The notes: generated by a model from the letters alone, not told the origin. DNA of 64,000 nucleotides from Chloroflexota bacterium (GCA_005880915.1 VBIW01000035.1:353728-417727); one strand, 5' to 3'. Shown: positions 8,013-16,791, counted from the stretch's first letter. Numbers and translations: made by a program.

Positions 8013-9506
8013 CTAGTGAACCGCCCGCTCCTGCCCGCGCCAGTAGGGCGCGCGCAGGTCCTTCTTGAGGATCTTGCCGCTCGGATTGCGGGGAATCACG
8101 TCGACAAAGTCGACCGAGCGCGGACGTTTGAAGCCCGCAAGCCTCGATTGCGACCACTCGATGAGCTCGTCTGCAGTGAGATCTGAGTCCGGCTTTCGAA
8201 TCACGACTGCCTTGACCGCCTCACCCCACTTGTCGTCGGGGATCCCGATGACGGCAACGTCCGCGACCTCTGGATGCCCCGCAAGCGCCGCCTCGACCTC
8301 CGCGGGATAGATGTTCTCGCCGCCGGAGATGATCATGTCCTTGATCCGGTCCTTGATGTAGATGAACCCATCGCCGTCCATCGTCCCGGCGTCGCCGGTG
8401 TGGAACCAGCCATCGCGAATCGCCGCCGCGGTGTCGCGCTCCTTGCGCCAGTAGCCGGCCATCGTTGCGGGCCCGCGGTAAACGATCTCGCCGATCTCAC
8501 CGTTAGGAACCTCGCGGTCATCGACACCGACCACCTTGAGCTCATGGCCGAAGCCAGAGCGGCCGCAGCTTAGAAAGCGCTCGCCGATGTGCTCCTCGTG
8601 CTGAAGAAAGGTCACGGCCCCAGTCGTCTCCGTCAACCCGTAGACCTGCGTGAACCGGCAGCCGAAGATCTCGATCGAACGCTTCAGCAGCTCAGGCGTG
8701 ATGGGTGAGGCGCCATAGAGGATGTTCTTCAGGGCCGAGAAGTCGGCGCCCCTTGCCTCTGGCAGCGAGGTGAGGAAGAGGAGTGCCGCGGGTACGAGGA
8801 AGCCGGTGTTTACTTTTTGCTCGACGATCACGCGCAGGATGTCCTGAGGAACGAACTCGCGAGTGATGACGGCGGTGCAGCCGGCGGACATCGCTCCCAG
8901 CGCCCAACCGCAGCCGCCAATGTGATACAGCGGCATCGCGACGAGGGAGCGGCCGCCCTCATCGAGCCCTTTGATCTCCATCAACAGGTTGGCGCTCAGG
9001 CCCACAAGGCTGAGGTTGGTCAGCATTGCCCCCTTGGGGAGGCCGGTGGTGCCTGAGGTGTATAGCTGCCAGGTCACGTGGTCCTCGCGGTCGCGCCTCG
9101 GGTCGGCGCCGCCCTTCTCGCGCGGCAGCTCGGAATAGTCGAGGACTCGGCACGAGACCTGGTCGGCACTCTGCCGCAGGTCGTTGCTGACCACGAGCGC
9201 CTTGGGCTCTGCGTCGGCGACGACGGTGGCTACCTCGGACGCAGTGAGCCGCCAGTTGACCGGGCACGCGATCGCGCCCGCCTTGTCCAGCGCGAAGAGG
9301 AGCTCGATGTAGTCGTCAGAGTTCTTGTCCAGGATCGCGACCCGGTCGCCTGGCTCGACGTTGAGCTCTCCGACCAGTCCGGCAGCGAGCTCGGAGCTCG
9401 TGCGATTCATCTCCGCCAGGGAGCGCTCCCTGCCCTGGTACCAGGTGATCGGAAACTCCGGCCTTCTGCGGGCACGCCACCGCAGAACTTCGGCGATGGT
9501 GCGCAC
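8013..9506 (-). CDS. Acyl-CoA synthetase (AMP-forming)
   Basis: Adenylate-forming ligase of 497 residues that activates a carboxylic acid to its CoA thioester through an acyl-adenylate. Motifs: YTSGTTGLPKGAML (P-loop-like A3), YGLTETTG (A5), GWFHTGDAGTMDGDGF (A7), IKDRIKDMIISGGENIYPAEVE (A8 hinge, shown by its first part IKDRIKDMIISGG), and the C-terminal PSGKILKKDLR with the catalytic lysine. The class is the medium/long-chain or aromatic acid ligases; substrate cannot be read. It is monocistronic, divergent from nothing close, and convergent with the mannosidase gene. Confidence 0.9.
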   Translation of the reverse strand: MRTIAEVLRWRARRRPEFPITWYQGRERSLAEMNRTSSELAAGLVGELNVEPGDRVAILDKNSDDYIELLFALDKAGAIACPVNWRLTASEVATVVADAEPKALVVSNDLRQSADQVSCRVLDYSELPREKGGADPRRDREDHVTWQLYTSGTTGLPKGAMLTNLSLVGLSANLLMEIKGLDEGGRSLVAMPLYHIGGCGWALGAMSAGCTAVITREFVPQDILRVIVEQKVNTGFLVPAALLFLTSLPEARGADFSALKNILYGASPITPELLKRSIEIFGCRFTQVYGLTETTGAVTFLQHEEHIGERFLSCGRSGFGHELKVVGVDDREVPNGEIGEIVYRGPATMAGYWRKERDTAAAIRDGWFHTGDAGTMDGDGFIYIKDRIKDMIISGGENIYPAEVEAALAGHPEVADVAVIGIPDDKWGEAVKAVVIRKPDSDLTADELIEWSQSRLAGFKRPRSVDFVDVIPRNPSGKILKKDLRAPYWRGQERAVH

Positions 9507-9549
9507 GAAGCGATGTTAACTCCGCCGTTTCGCCTGCGAGATCGGCCGG

Positions 9550-9939
9550 TCAGGAACTGGCGGCGGCGCACTCGCGGCACAGGCCGCCGAACACGACCGT
9601 ATGGCTCAGCACCTTGTAGCCGGTCAGGCTGTGGACCTGCGCAGCCGCGTCGTCCAGGACGCACACCGGCACCTCGGCGATGCGCCCACAGCTGTCGCAG
9701 CGGATGTGCTCGTGATGGTCCTCCCTGAGCTCGAATCGGGCGTGCCCTTCCCCAAGGTCGATGCGGTCGATCATTCCCTGCCGCTCGAGCAGGCTCACGG
9801 CCCTGAACACCGAGGAGTAGTCCGCGGAACCGAGGGAGGACCGCACGTTGTCGTGCAGCTCGTCGATCGACCACGCGTGGCGTTCCTGGATCTCGAATAG
9901 CCGGCGGACCTCATCGGTCACCGGGCTCGGCCGGGGCAT
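9550..9939 (-). CDS. Fur-family metalloregulator (Zur-like by context)
   Basis: A 129-residue Fur/Zur/PerR-type repressor. Winged-helix region (DEVRRLFEIQERHAWSIDEL, VFRAVSLLERQGMIDR), metal-site segment HHEHIRC, and two CxxC pairs (CDSCG, CREC) of the structural zinc site. The track ORF runs back to 10272 without family support; ATG at 9939 gives the normal length. It is divergent from a Zn/Mn-type ABC operon, so control of zinc (or manganese) uptake is the natural reading. The metal itself is inferred. Confidence 0.85.
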   Translation of the reverse strand: MPRPSPVTDEVRRLFEIQERHAWSIDELHDNVRSSLGSADYSSVFRAVSLLERQGMIDRIDLGEGHARFELREDHHEHIRCDSCGRIAEVPVCVLDDAAAQVHSLTGYKVLSHTVVFGGLCRECAAASS

Positions 9940-9971
9940 GCGACACCAGTATAGGCAGCAGCGCATTTGCC

Positions 9972-10023
9972 TTGCGCATTTAGGTTGTGCAATACTCTTG
10001 CGCATCTTGCGGGCAATGCGCGA
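9972..10023. promoter_or_regulatory. Candidate Fur/Zur operator cluster
   Basis: Two dyads lie in the gap between the regulator and the metal importer. The first is TTGCGCA-N7-TGTGCAA (9972-9992, one mismatch). The second is TTGCGCAT-N10-ATGCGCGA (9998-10023, one mismatch), and its right arm covers the importer start codon. The TGCGCA core recurs several times within 60 bases. Placement fits repression of both genes by the Fur-family protein. The sequence is not a classical AT-rich Fur/Zur box, so the assignment is tentative. Confidence 0.5.
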
Positions 10024-10849
10024 CGAGCTTGGGCTCGTGGAACAGGCGCCGGATGGGCGGTCCAGAGCTGCCACTTTCGATCGAGCGGCCGTGCGGCTTG
10101 GTGGCAGGGTCGTCTGGCGTGACGTCACCCTCGAGGTCGCGACCGGTGAGTTCGTCGCGATCCTGGGCCCCAACGGCGCGGGCAAGTCGACGCTCCTCAA
10201 AGCTCTGCTCGGCATCGTGCCCTTGAGCGCCGGCAGCGTGCGGGTCTTCGGGCAGCCTGTCCGGCGCGGCAACGACGAGGTCGGCTATCTGCCGCAGCGC
10301 CGGCGATTCGACCCGGATCTGCGCATCCGCGCCATCGACCTCGTCCGCATGGGGCTCGACGGAGGCGAATGGGGCTTGCCCCTGCCGTCGAGGTCCAAGC
10401 AGAAGCGGGTCGAGGAGATGGTCGCGCTCGTGGGGGCGACCGCCTATGCCCAACGGCCGGTGGGGGAGCTTTCAGGTGGCGAGCAGCAAAGGATCCTCAT
10501 TGCGCAGGCGCTCGTGAGCGGCGCCCGCATGTTGATGCTCGACGAACCGCTGGACAGCCTCGACCTGAACAACCAGCAAGCGATCTCCGACCTGATCCGC
10601 GGCATCTGCCAGCGGCAGGGCGTGACGGTGCTCCTGGTCGCGCACGACGTCAACCCGATCCTTCCATTCGTCGACCGCGTCGTCTACGTAGCGGGCGGCA
10701 ACGTCGTGTGCGGCACGCCGGCGGAAGTGATCCGGACCGAGACGCTGACGCGGCTGTACGGCGCGCCCGTGGAAGTGCTCACGACCAGCGACGGTCGGCT
10801 GGTCGTGGTCGGTCAGCACGAGCCGGTCAGCTATCACGCCGACAACTAG
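10016..10849 (+). CDS. Metal ABC transporter ATP-binding protein (ZnuC/MntB type)
   Basis: ATPase subunit of a zinc/manganese-type importer. Walker A GPNGAGKST, Q-loop GYLPQRR, signature LSGGEQQR, Walker B MLMLDEPLDSLD and switch histidine (LVAHD) are all present. The ATG at 10016 is preferred; the longer track ORF runs through the regulatory gap. GTG at 10037 is an alternative. The first permease gene follows with no gap, and two permeases and a binding protein complete the system. Confidence 0.92.
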   Translation: MRDELGLVEQAPDGRSRAATFDRAAVRLGGRVVWRDVTLEVATGEFVAILGPNGAGKSTLLKALLGIVPLSAGSVRVFGQPVRRGNDEVGYLPQRRRFDPDLRIRAIDLVRMGLDGGEWGLPLPSRSKQKRVEEMVALVGATAYAQRPVGELSGGEQQRILIAQALVSGARMLMLDEPLDSLDLNNQQAISDLIRGICQRQGVTVLLVAHDVNPILPFVDRVVYVAGGNVVCGTPAEVIRTETLTRLYGAPVEVLTTSDGRLVVVGQHEPVSYHADN

Positions 10850-11752
10850 ATGCCGCAGCAAGGCCCGTCCTGGGATCTCGTGGCCGACATCCAGCTGCTC
10901 CTGCAGTTTCACTTCATGCAGAACGCTTTCGTCGCAGGGACTCTGGTGGCGCTTCTTGCCGGAGCTGCGGGGTACTTCGTCGTCCTGCGCGGCCAGAGCT
11001 TTGCGGCCCACATGCTTTCGCAGGTCGGGTTCCCAGGTGCCGCGGCGGGCGTCCTCCTCCACGTCTCGCCAGTTCTCGGTCTCATAGTCTTTTGCCTGGC
11101 TGCCGCGCTCGGCATAGGATGGGCCGGCCGCGACCTCGACGCCGGCCATCGCGCCGAGTCGGCGGCAGTCGGATCGATCCTCGCCTTCTCGCTCGGCCTC
11201 GGCCTGCTGTTCTTCCGCCTGTACGCCGGCAGCGCCGCCGGCATATACAGCTTCCTCTTCGGAACGATCCTCGGGATCTCTGATCGGGACGTCCAGCTGA
11301 CGCTGGTAGTAGCCGTCGCGAGCCTGGCCGCACTCACCTTGATCGGCCGGCCGTTGATCTTTGCCACAGTCGATCCGGACGTGGCCGAGGCGCGCAGCGT
11401 GAACGTCCCGATGCTGTCGATCGCTTTCCTGGTCATCCTCGCTTTTGCCGTCGCGATCACCGTCCAGATCGTTGGCACGCTGCTGATCTTTGCCCTGCTG
11501 GTCGCGCCGGGTGCGTCGGCGCTGCAGCTGACTGCTCGACCCGGCCGCGCGCTCTCCCTCAGCGTCGTGCTATCCCTCGCGTTCACGTGGCTCGGCCTGG
11601 CGCTGGCGTATTTCACCGACCTGCCGGTGGGATTTTTCATCACGTCGCTGGCCTTCGCCACCTATGTATTGATTCGCGCGGCAAAGGGAGCGGCCGCCGT
11701 TCGCGGCGGAAGGCTACGGTTCCGCGAGCCGTCGTTCGCGACGCCGACCTGA
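10850..11752 (+). CDS. Metal ABC transporter permease (ZnuB family), first
   Basis: ABC-3 family permease, 300 residues, about eight to nine membrane spans. Recognisable family segments include AAHMLSQVGFPGAAAG, the DPDVAEARSVNV loop and QIVGTLLIFALLVAPGASAL. The ATG directly follows the ATPase stop. A second, clearly homologous but distinct permease is encoded next with a one-base overlap (TGATG), so the transporter is probably a permease heterodimer. Confidence 0.92.
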   Translation: MPQQGPSWDLVADIQLLLQFHFMQNAFVAGTLVALLAGAAGYFVVLRGQSFAAHMLSQVGFPGAAAGVLLHVSPVLGLIVFCLAAALGIGWAGRDLDAGHRAESAAVGSILAFSLGLGLLFFRLYAGSAAGIYSFLFGTILGISDRDVQLTLVVAVASLAALTLIGRPLIFATVDPDVAEARSVNVPMLSIAFLVILAFAVAITVQIVGTLLIFALLVAPGASALQLTARPGRALSLSVVLSLAFTWLGLALAYFTDLPVGFFITSLAFATYVLIRAAKGAAAVRGGRLRFREPSFATPT

Positions 11753-12576
11753 TGCAGCAGATGCTGGCGCTCGACTTCATGCGCAACGCTTTCCTTACAG
11801 GCGGCTGCATCGCGCTGGCCGCCGGCCTGGTTGGGTACTTCGTCGTCCTGCGCAACCAGGTGTTCACCGCCGATGCGCTGGGCCATGTCGCGTTCACCGG
11901 CAGCCTGGGCGGGCTGCTTGCCGGGCTGAACCTGCTCGTCGGGGTGTTCGGCAGCTGCATCGCGGTCGCGCTGGCGATCGGAACGCTCGGAGGCCGAGGT
12001 CGCGGCCGCGACGTTGCCATTGGCACCGTCTTCGCATGGGTGCTGGGATTGGGTGTTCTCTTCTTGAGCCTGTACGTCACTGCCCGCAGCGCCGCCACCG
12101 GATCGGTCGGCGTCAGCGTTCTCTTCGGCTCCATCCTCGGACTGCAGCCTTTCCAGGTCGTGGTGGGATCGATCGTCGCGATCGCCACGTGCATCGTCAC
12201 TCTGCTGATCGCGCGCCCGCTGCTGTTCCTGAGCGTTGACCCGGACGTGGCGCTCGCTCGCGGCGTGCCAGCACAGGTGCTGACCGCGCTGTTTCTGGTC
12301 TTGCTCGCGGTGACGGTGGCGGAATCGGTGCAGGCGGTCGGCGCACTGCTGATCTTCGGCCTGATGGTGACACCAGCGGCCATCGCCCAGAACCTGTCGG
12401 CACGACCCTGGCTCGGCATGGCGCTGTCGGCCTTGATCGCCCTGGCCGCTGTCTGGGCCGGGCTCGTCCTTTCCTTCTATTTCTCGTACCCAACCAGCTT
12501 CTTCATCACTTCACTCGCCTTCGTCGCTTACCTGGCATCGCTGGCCGGCCGGCGAATGGTCAGGAGCCTCGCATGA
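11752..12576 (+). CDS. Metal ABC transporter permease (ZnuB family), second
   Basis: Paralogue of the preceding permease, 274 residues. Parallel segments are TADALGHVAFTGSLGG, the DPDVALARGVPA loop and QAVGALLIFGLMVTPAAIA. The track ORF begins 165 bases earlier inside the first permease; ATG 11752 overlapping its stop is the sensible start. Its stop overlaps the binding-protein start (ATGA). Confidence 0.92.
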   Translation: MQQMLALDFMRNAFLTGGCIALAAGLVGYFVVLRNQVFTADALGHVAFTGSLGGLLAGLNLLVGVFGSCIAVALAIGTLGGRGRGRDVAIGTVFAWVLGLGVLFLSLYVTARSAATGSVGVSVLFGSILGLQPFQVVVGSIVAIATCIVTLLIARPLLFLSVDPDVALARGVPAQVLTALFLVLLAVTVAESVQAVGALLIFGLMVTPAAIAQNLSARPWLGMALSALIALAAVWAGLVLSFYFSYPTSFFITSLAFVAYLASLAGRRMVRSLA

Positions 12577-13463
12577 AGAGGGTCGCTTTGTTGGTGTTCC
12601 TCGGCCTGGTCCTCGCCGCGTGCGGTGTGAACACCACAGGGAGCACTGGTGGAGCAGGCAAGATCCAGGTCGTCGCCGCCGAAAACTTCTGGGGCAGCAT
12701 CGCGTCGCAGGTCGGGGGGGCGCACGTCCAGGTGACCAGCGTCATCGTCAACCCCGACACCGACCCTCACGCCTACGAGCCGACGCCGTCCGACGCTCGC
12801 CTGATCGCCCAGGCCCAATACGTGATCTTCAACGGCGCCGGCTACGACGCGTGGGCGCCCAAGCTGCTCGACGCGAATCCCGCCTCGGGGCGCACCGTCT
12901 TGACCATGGCCGATCTCTTCGGCAAGAAGGACGGGGACAACCCGCACATGTGGTACTCGCCGTCTTATGTCGACCGGGTCGTGGACAGGATGGCTTCGGA
13001 CCTGGCCAGGATCGACTCGACGAACGCGCCCGCGATCAGCCAGCAGGCGGCTCTGTACAAGAGCACCGGTCTGAGGGACTACCACGACACGGTCAGCGCG
13101 ATCAAGGCGAAGTACGCCGGCACCAGGGTCGGGGCGACAGAGAGCATCGCCGCCTACCTGGCGGAAGGGACCGGACTCAACCTGGTGACGCCCTACAGCT
13201 ACTTGAAGGCGATCAGCGAAGGCACCGATCCAAGCGCCGTAGACAAGGCGGAAGTCCAGAACGAGATCGCCACCAGGTCGATCAGGGTTTTCATCTTCAA
13301 CTCGCAGAACTCGACGCCCGACATCCAGGGCCTGGTCGATAAGGCGACCTCCGCGGGAATCCCGGTGGTGAAGATCACCGAGACGCTTGCGCCGGCCACC
13401 GCGACATTCCAGGACTGGCAGACAGCACAGCTCAAGGACCTGCTGCACGCACTCGGCGGCTAG
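12573..13463 (+). CDS. Metal-binding lipoprotein of the ABC importer (ZnuA-like, cluster A-I)
   Basis: Extracytoplasmic solute-binding protein, 296 residues, with a lipoprotein signal (LVLAAC lipobox near residue 17). Likely metal-ligand segments are DPHAYEP and NPHMWYSP, each with a histidine, and the C-terminal SQNSTPDIQ region. The His-rich acidic loop of many ZnuA proteins is missing, so zinc and manganese cannot be separated. Last gene of the four-gene importer; its stop overlaps that of the convergent DUF302 gene. Confidence 0.9.
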   Translation: MKRVALLVFLGLVLAACGVNTTGSTGGAGKIQVVAAENFWGSIASQVGGAHVQVTSVIVNPDTDPHAYEPTPSDARLIAQAQYVIFNGAGYDAWAPKLLDANPASGRTVLTMADLFGKKDGDNPHMWYSPSYVDRVVDRMASDLARIDSTNAPAISQQAALYKSTGLRDYHDTVSAIKAKYAGTRVGATESIAAYLAEGTGLNLVTPYSYLKAISEGTDPSAVDKAEVQNEIATRSIRVFIFNSQNSTPDIQGLVDKATSAGIPVVKITETLAPATATFQDWQTAQLKDLLHALGG

Positions 13464-13846
13464 CCCGCGGCGGCGGCCGCCAGGGACTCCACCGCCGAGA
13501 TGCTCTGCAGCAGCTCTGCCGCGAAACCATGCCGCTCGCGGAGATACTCGGGGCTGTTGTACGAAAGCCAGACCTTACCCTCGCCGTCTTGCCAGACGAG
13601 GATCTTCAATGGAAGGTCAATCGCGACGCTGGGAGCGGCCAGCATCAACGGCGTGCCGGCCTTCGGACTGCCGAAGATCAAGAGCTTGGTGGGCGGCATT
13701 TTCAATCCCACCTTCTCCGCTTCACCGCTGTGATCCACCTGCGCGAACAGGTTCAGCCCGCGTGACCGCAGGATGCCCTTCAGCCGGTCGACCGTCTGAT
13801 CAACGGAGTGATTGCTGACCCTGTCTACGATTCCTGTGCCGGCCAT
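13460..13846 (-). CDS. DUF302 protein
   Basis: A 128-residue soluble protein matching DUF302: SNHSVDQTVDRLKGILRSRG at the start, FAQVDHSGEA, LLIFGSPKAGTPLM and LPLKILVWQDGEG. Many members bind small ligands or sit near thiol/respiratory genes, but no activity is established. Its start codon overlaps that of the divergent iminopeptidase gene by two bases, so the two must share a promoter region within each other's coding sequence. Confidence 0.85.
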   Translation of the reverse strand: MAGTGIVDRVSNHSVDQTVDRLKGILRSRGLNLFAQVDHSGEAEKVGLKMPPTKLLIFGSPKAGTPLMLAAPSVAIDLPLKILVWQDGEGKVWLSYNSPEYLRERHGFAAELLQSISAVESLAAAAAG

Positions 13847-14819
13847 GGAATCCTCCCCCCTTGAAGCGCCCGATATACATCCCGAAATCGAACCTTATGC
13901 CCACGGGATGCTCGAGGTGGGTGACGGCAATCGTCTTTACTGGGAGACCTGCGGCAATCCGTCGGGCAAGCCTGCCGTCGTTGTTCACGGCGGGCCGGGC
14001 TCGGGATGCTCGCCATGGTTTCGCACGCTGTTCGACCCCCGCGCCTACCGGGTCGTCCTTTTCGACCAGCGCAGCTGCGGGCGCAGCCTGCCGCATGCCG
14101 GCGCCGCTGCGACCGACCTCGTGGCCAACACGACTCAGCACCTGGTCGCGGATATGGAGCTGCTGCGCGAGCACCTCGGCGTCGACCGCTGGATGGTGCT
14201 CGGCGGTTCGTGGGGCAGCACGCTGAGCCTCGCCTACGCGGAGGACCACGCGGAGCGGGTGAGCGAGATCGTGCTGTTCGGCGTCACGACGGGCCGGCAC
14301 GGCGAGCTCGATTGGACGTTTCGCGGAGGCATGTCGCGCTTCTTTCCCCAAGCGTGGGCCACTCTCATCGACGCCCTTCCGCCGGCTTACCGCGGCGGAG
14401 ACGTCGTCGAGTCGTACGCCGGCTGGCTCGCCGATCGCGATCCCGAGCAGCGCCGGCGCGCGGCCCACGCGTGGTGCATGTGGGAGTCGGCCACGCCACA
14501 GTGGCCGCCGAAGGCCGTACTGGACGAGCGGTTCGAAGACCCGGCCTACGCGATGGCTTTCGCGCGCATCGTGACTCATTACGTGCGCCACGACCTCTTT
14601 CTAGAGGACGGCGTGCTGCTCCGAAACGCTGGCGTCCTGTCGGGCATCCCAGGCGTCCTGATCAACGGCGAGTTCGACTTTCAGGCCCCCATCGGCAACG
14701 CATGGGAGCTCAAGCGCGTCTGGCCGCGCGCGACCCTGGTGGTCGTTGAAGCCGCCGGCCATGCCGCGGACACGAGAACGGCGCGCGAGATCGTCCGCGC
14801 GACAGACGCCTTCGCCTAG
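13845..14819 (+). CDS. pip: Proline iminopeptidase
   Basis: Alpha/beta-hydrolase (peptidase S33) that removes N-terminal proline, 324 residues from ATG 13845. Features: HGGPGSG oxyanion region, FDQRSCGRS, nucleophile elbow GGSWGS, and later GEFDFQAP and AAGHAAD carrying the acid and histidine. The conserved W(A/S)xWE segment appears as AWCMWE. The track start at 13812 would lie well inside the divergent DUF302 gene. Cytoplasmic; no signal peptide. Confidence 0.9.
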   Translation: MESSPLEAPDIHPEIEPYAHGMLEVGDGNRLYWETCGNPSGKPAVVVHGGPGSGCSPWFRTLFDPRAYRVVLFDQRSCGRSLPHAGAAATDLVANTTQHLVADMELLREHLGVDRWMVLGGSWGSTLSLAYAEDHAERVSEIVLFGVTTGRHGELDWTFRGGMSRFFPQAWATLIDALPPAYRGGDVVESYAGWLADRDPEQRRRAAHAWCMWESATPQWPPKAVLDERFEDPAYAMAFARIVTHYVRHDLFLEDGVLLRNAGVLSGIPGVLINGEFDFQAPIGNAWELKRVWPRATLVVVEAAGHAADTRTAREIVRATDAFA

Positions 14820-14916
14820 ATCTCCCCGCCGATGCATGTCGTCGGCGCCGGCGGACCGAAATTCGGGCGGGTCAGACGCCTCGTGGCGCCAACGGAGCGA
14901 AACCAGGCGACGCTTG

Positions 14917-15459
14917 TCATCCCCCGACTTTGAGCTTGGCGCGGACCCACTCCAGCACCTCGTGCTCGGGCGGGTCCATGCCGTCCGTGGTATCCACGGC
15001 AAGGGTAGGCCGCCCGAGGTCGGGCACGCCGTACTCGCCCGCGGTCACCCGCCGGTGAAGGTCAGGCAGCGCCTCCGGCCCCCGATGACCCGGGTGGCGG
15101 CTCGGATGCCGCTCGACATAGCGCATCTCGAGGACGTCGGGCCGGCACGAAACCTCGACCACGAGCGTGTTCCCGTGGTCGGCCAGCTCCGCGATCTCTG
15201 ACTGGCGTCGAAAGAACGCGCCCTCGAGCACGACCCCGGTCCCGAACCGCAGCATCTCGCGCGCTACCGCGAACTGGACCGCGAACGCCGCCGCGCCCAC
15301 GTCCTCTGAACCTCCCAGGTGGTCCATCAGCGCCTCTTTCACCAGGTCTTTGGCCAGCACCGGCACCCTGAGGGCGGCCGCCAGGTGGTCCGCCAGCGTC
15401 GATTTCCCCGAAGCCGGTGGACCGCAAACGATCACCAGCGGAGGCAGGCCGGGTCGCAC
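14917..15459 (-). CDS. Small P-loop kinase/ATPase
   Basis: A 180-residue P-loop protein with Walker A GPPASGKST near residue 13 followed by a lid-type arrangement (LEGAFFRRQ, RYVERHPSRHPGHRG). It belongs with the AAA_33/zeta-toxin-like small-molecule kinases such as chloramphenicol or gluconate kinase relatives. Substrate is unknown. Single gene between the iminopeptidase (convergent) and the LacI promoter (divergent). Confidence 0.72.
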   Translation of the reverse strand: MRPGLPPLVIVCGPPASGKSTLADHLAAALRVPVLAKDLVKEALMDHLGGSEDVGAAAFAVQFAVAREMLRFGTGVVLEGAFFRRQSEIAELADHGNTLVVEVSCRPDVLEMRYVERHPSRHPGHRGPEALPDLHRRVTAGEYGVPDLGRPTLAVDTTDGMDPPEHEVLEWVRAKLKVGG

Positions 15460-15505
15460 ACCTCAATCGTGCCAGAGGCACGCGATGGGGCCACCAACGG
15501 CACTC

Positions 15506-15533
15506 TTGACAAGCCCCCAGGCGACGATATAAT
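15506..15533 (+). promoter_or_regulatory. Near-consensus sigma-70-type promoter of the LacI/oligosaccharide locus
   Basis: TTGACA (15506-15511) and TATAAT (15528-15533) are separated by 16 bases, an exact match to both hexamers in an otherwise very GC-rich genome. The expected start of transcription near 15540 falls at the edge of the double operator that follows, so repressor binding would block initiation. Confidence 0.8.
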
Positions 15534-15540
15534 CCCGCCC

Positions 15541-15568
15541 TGTAAGCGCTTACCGGTAAGCGCTTACA
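15541..15568. promoter_or_regulatory. Double LacI-family operator
   Basis: Two perfect 12-base palindromes GTAAGCGCTTAC (15542-15553 and 15556-15567) are joined by CG and flanked by T and A, giving a 28-base perfect palindrome. The central CG and dyad are typical of LacI-family sites. It sits just after the -10 element and 43 bases before the lacI-type gene, which implies autoregulation and control of the downstream locus. No other copy was noticed in the window. Confidence 0.85.
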
Positions 15569-15610
15569 AAAAGAGCCAGTCGCCCGTCGGTTGGAGCGCA
15601 CATAGTTTTC

Positions 15611-16789
15611 ATGCCCGACCCGAAACGTCAAAAGGGACCCCTGACGATCTACGACGTGGCCAGCCGCGCCGGCGTGTCGATCGCATCGGTGTCTCGAGTA
15701 TTGAATGGCCAGGGGACCCCACGCGCCGCGACCCGCGAGCGAGTGTTGCAGGCGGTCACCGATCTCGGCTTCGTCCGGGACGGGGCGGCGCGCGCGCTGT
15801 CGAACGGCCTCAAGGAGGTCGTCGGAGTCGTCTTTCGTCGCGGCGACGAAACTCTCTTTGAGGACGAGGACGAAAGCCTGCTCTTCATCGACGTCATCAA
15901 TCGCGGTATCGACGTGGCCGCCCAGCGCCGTGGCTTTGACGTCCTGATCAGCTCGGTCGGATACAACGACGAGAACGTGACCCCGCGAGTCGCCGCGGTC
16001 GCCGGTAAGGCGGACGGACTCATCCTCCACGACCGGATGCTCTCCTCGTCCGGTTTGAACCGGATCGCCGGCACCGTCCCGGTCGTCACGCTCGCAGGCA
16101 CGCCGACACGCGGGCTCATGAATGTGCGATGCGACAACGAGGCGGGCATGCGCGCGCTCGTTCGCCACCTGGTCGCTGACCACGGATACAGCACCGTCGC
16201 CTACCTCTCGGGGCGTACGGACAGCCCCGACAACCGGGCTCGACTCAAAACTTTCGAGGCGGAGGCTGCGGCAAACGGCGCCGAGGCCCAGGCCGGGCCT
16301 GAATGGCACGGCAACTACAGCGCGGCAGGCGGCGCGAGGGTCATCAACGCCCTGCTCGACGAGCACCAGGAGCTGCCTCGCGCGATCGTATGCGCGAACG
16401 ACCAGACGGCGCTGGGCGTGATGCATGCGCTGGCACGGCGAGGGATCAGGGTTCCGCAAGACGTCGCGGTGACGGGATTTGACGACGTCCCCGTCGCTCG
16501 CCACCTGCACCCGCCGCTGACGACGATCCGCCAGCCGATGCAGGAGCTGGGCGCCATGGCGTTCGACGTCCTGTACTCGAAGATCAGCACCGGCAAGGGC
16601 GAACCGGACGTCGTGCTCCCCGTCCAGCTGATCATCCGCGAGAGCTGCGGCTGCACGAGCCGTGCGAACCGGACCAATGCGACCGAGAAGGAGTCGACTG
16701 CCACGGCGCCCGCGAGCAGCGATGGCGCTGGGAGCCGGTTAGTTGGACGGCGCTTTGCTCGCACCACCCAAAACCTGGATGGAGCCTAG
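15611..16789 (+). CDS. LacI-family transcriptional regulator of the oligosaccharide locus
   Basis: A 392-residue regulator. Helix-turn-helix TIYDVASRAGVSIASVSRVLNG at the N-terminus (shown in part as DVASRAGVSIASVSRVLNG), then a periplasmic-binding-type effector domain with VTGFDDVPVARHLHPPLTTI near the end. A disordered tail of about 45 residues rich in Ser/Thr/Ala follows the usual CGC end and is longer than normal. It is the first gene behind the promoter and double operator, two bases ahead of the transporter permease, so it most likely represses its own operon until a sugar is bound. Confidence 0.92.
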   Translation: MPDPKRQKGPLTIYDVASRAGVSIASVSRVLNGQGTPRAATRERVLQAVTDLGFVRDGAARALSNGLKEVVGVVFRRGDETLFEDEDESLLFIDVINRGIDVAAQRRGFDVLISSVGYNDENVTPRVAAVAGKADGLILHDRMLSSSGLNRIAGTVPVVTLAGTPTRGLMNVRCDNEAGMRALVRHLVADHGYSTVAYLSGRTDSPDNRARLKTFEAEAAANGAEAQAGPEWHGNYSAAGGARVINALLDEHQELPRAIVCANDQTALGVMHALARRGIRVPQDVAVTGFDDVPVARHLHPPLTTIRQPMQELGAMAFDVLYSKISTGKGEPDVVLPVQLIIRESCGCTSRANRTNATEKESTATAPASSDGAGSRLVGRRFARTTQNLDGA

Positions 16790-16791
16790 AG

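Noticed and set aside
9939-10272. N-terminal extension of the Fur-family ORF
   Set aside because: It would run through the regulatory gap and antisense to the ATPase gene; normal family length begins at 9939.
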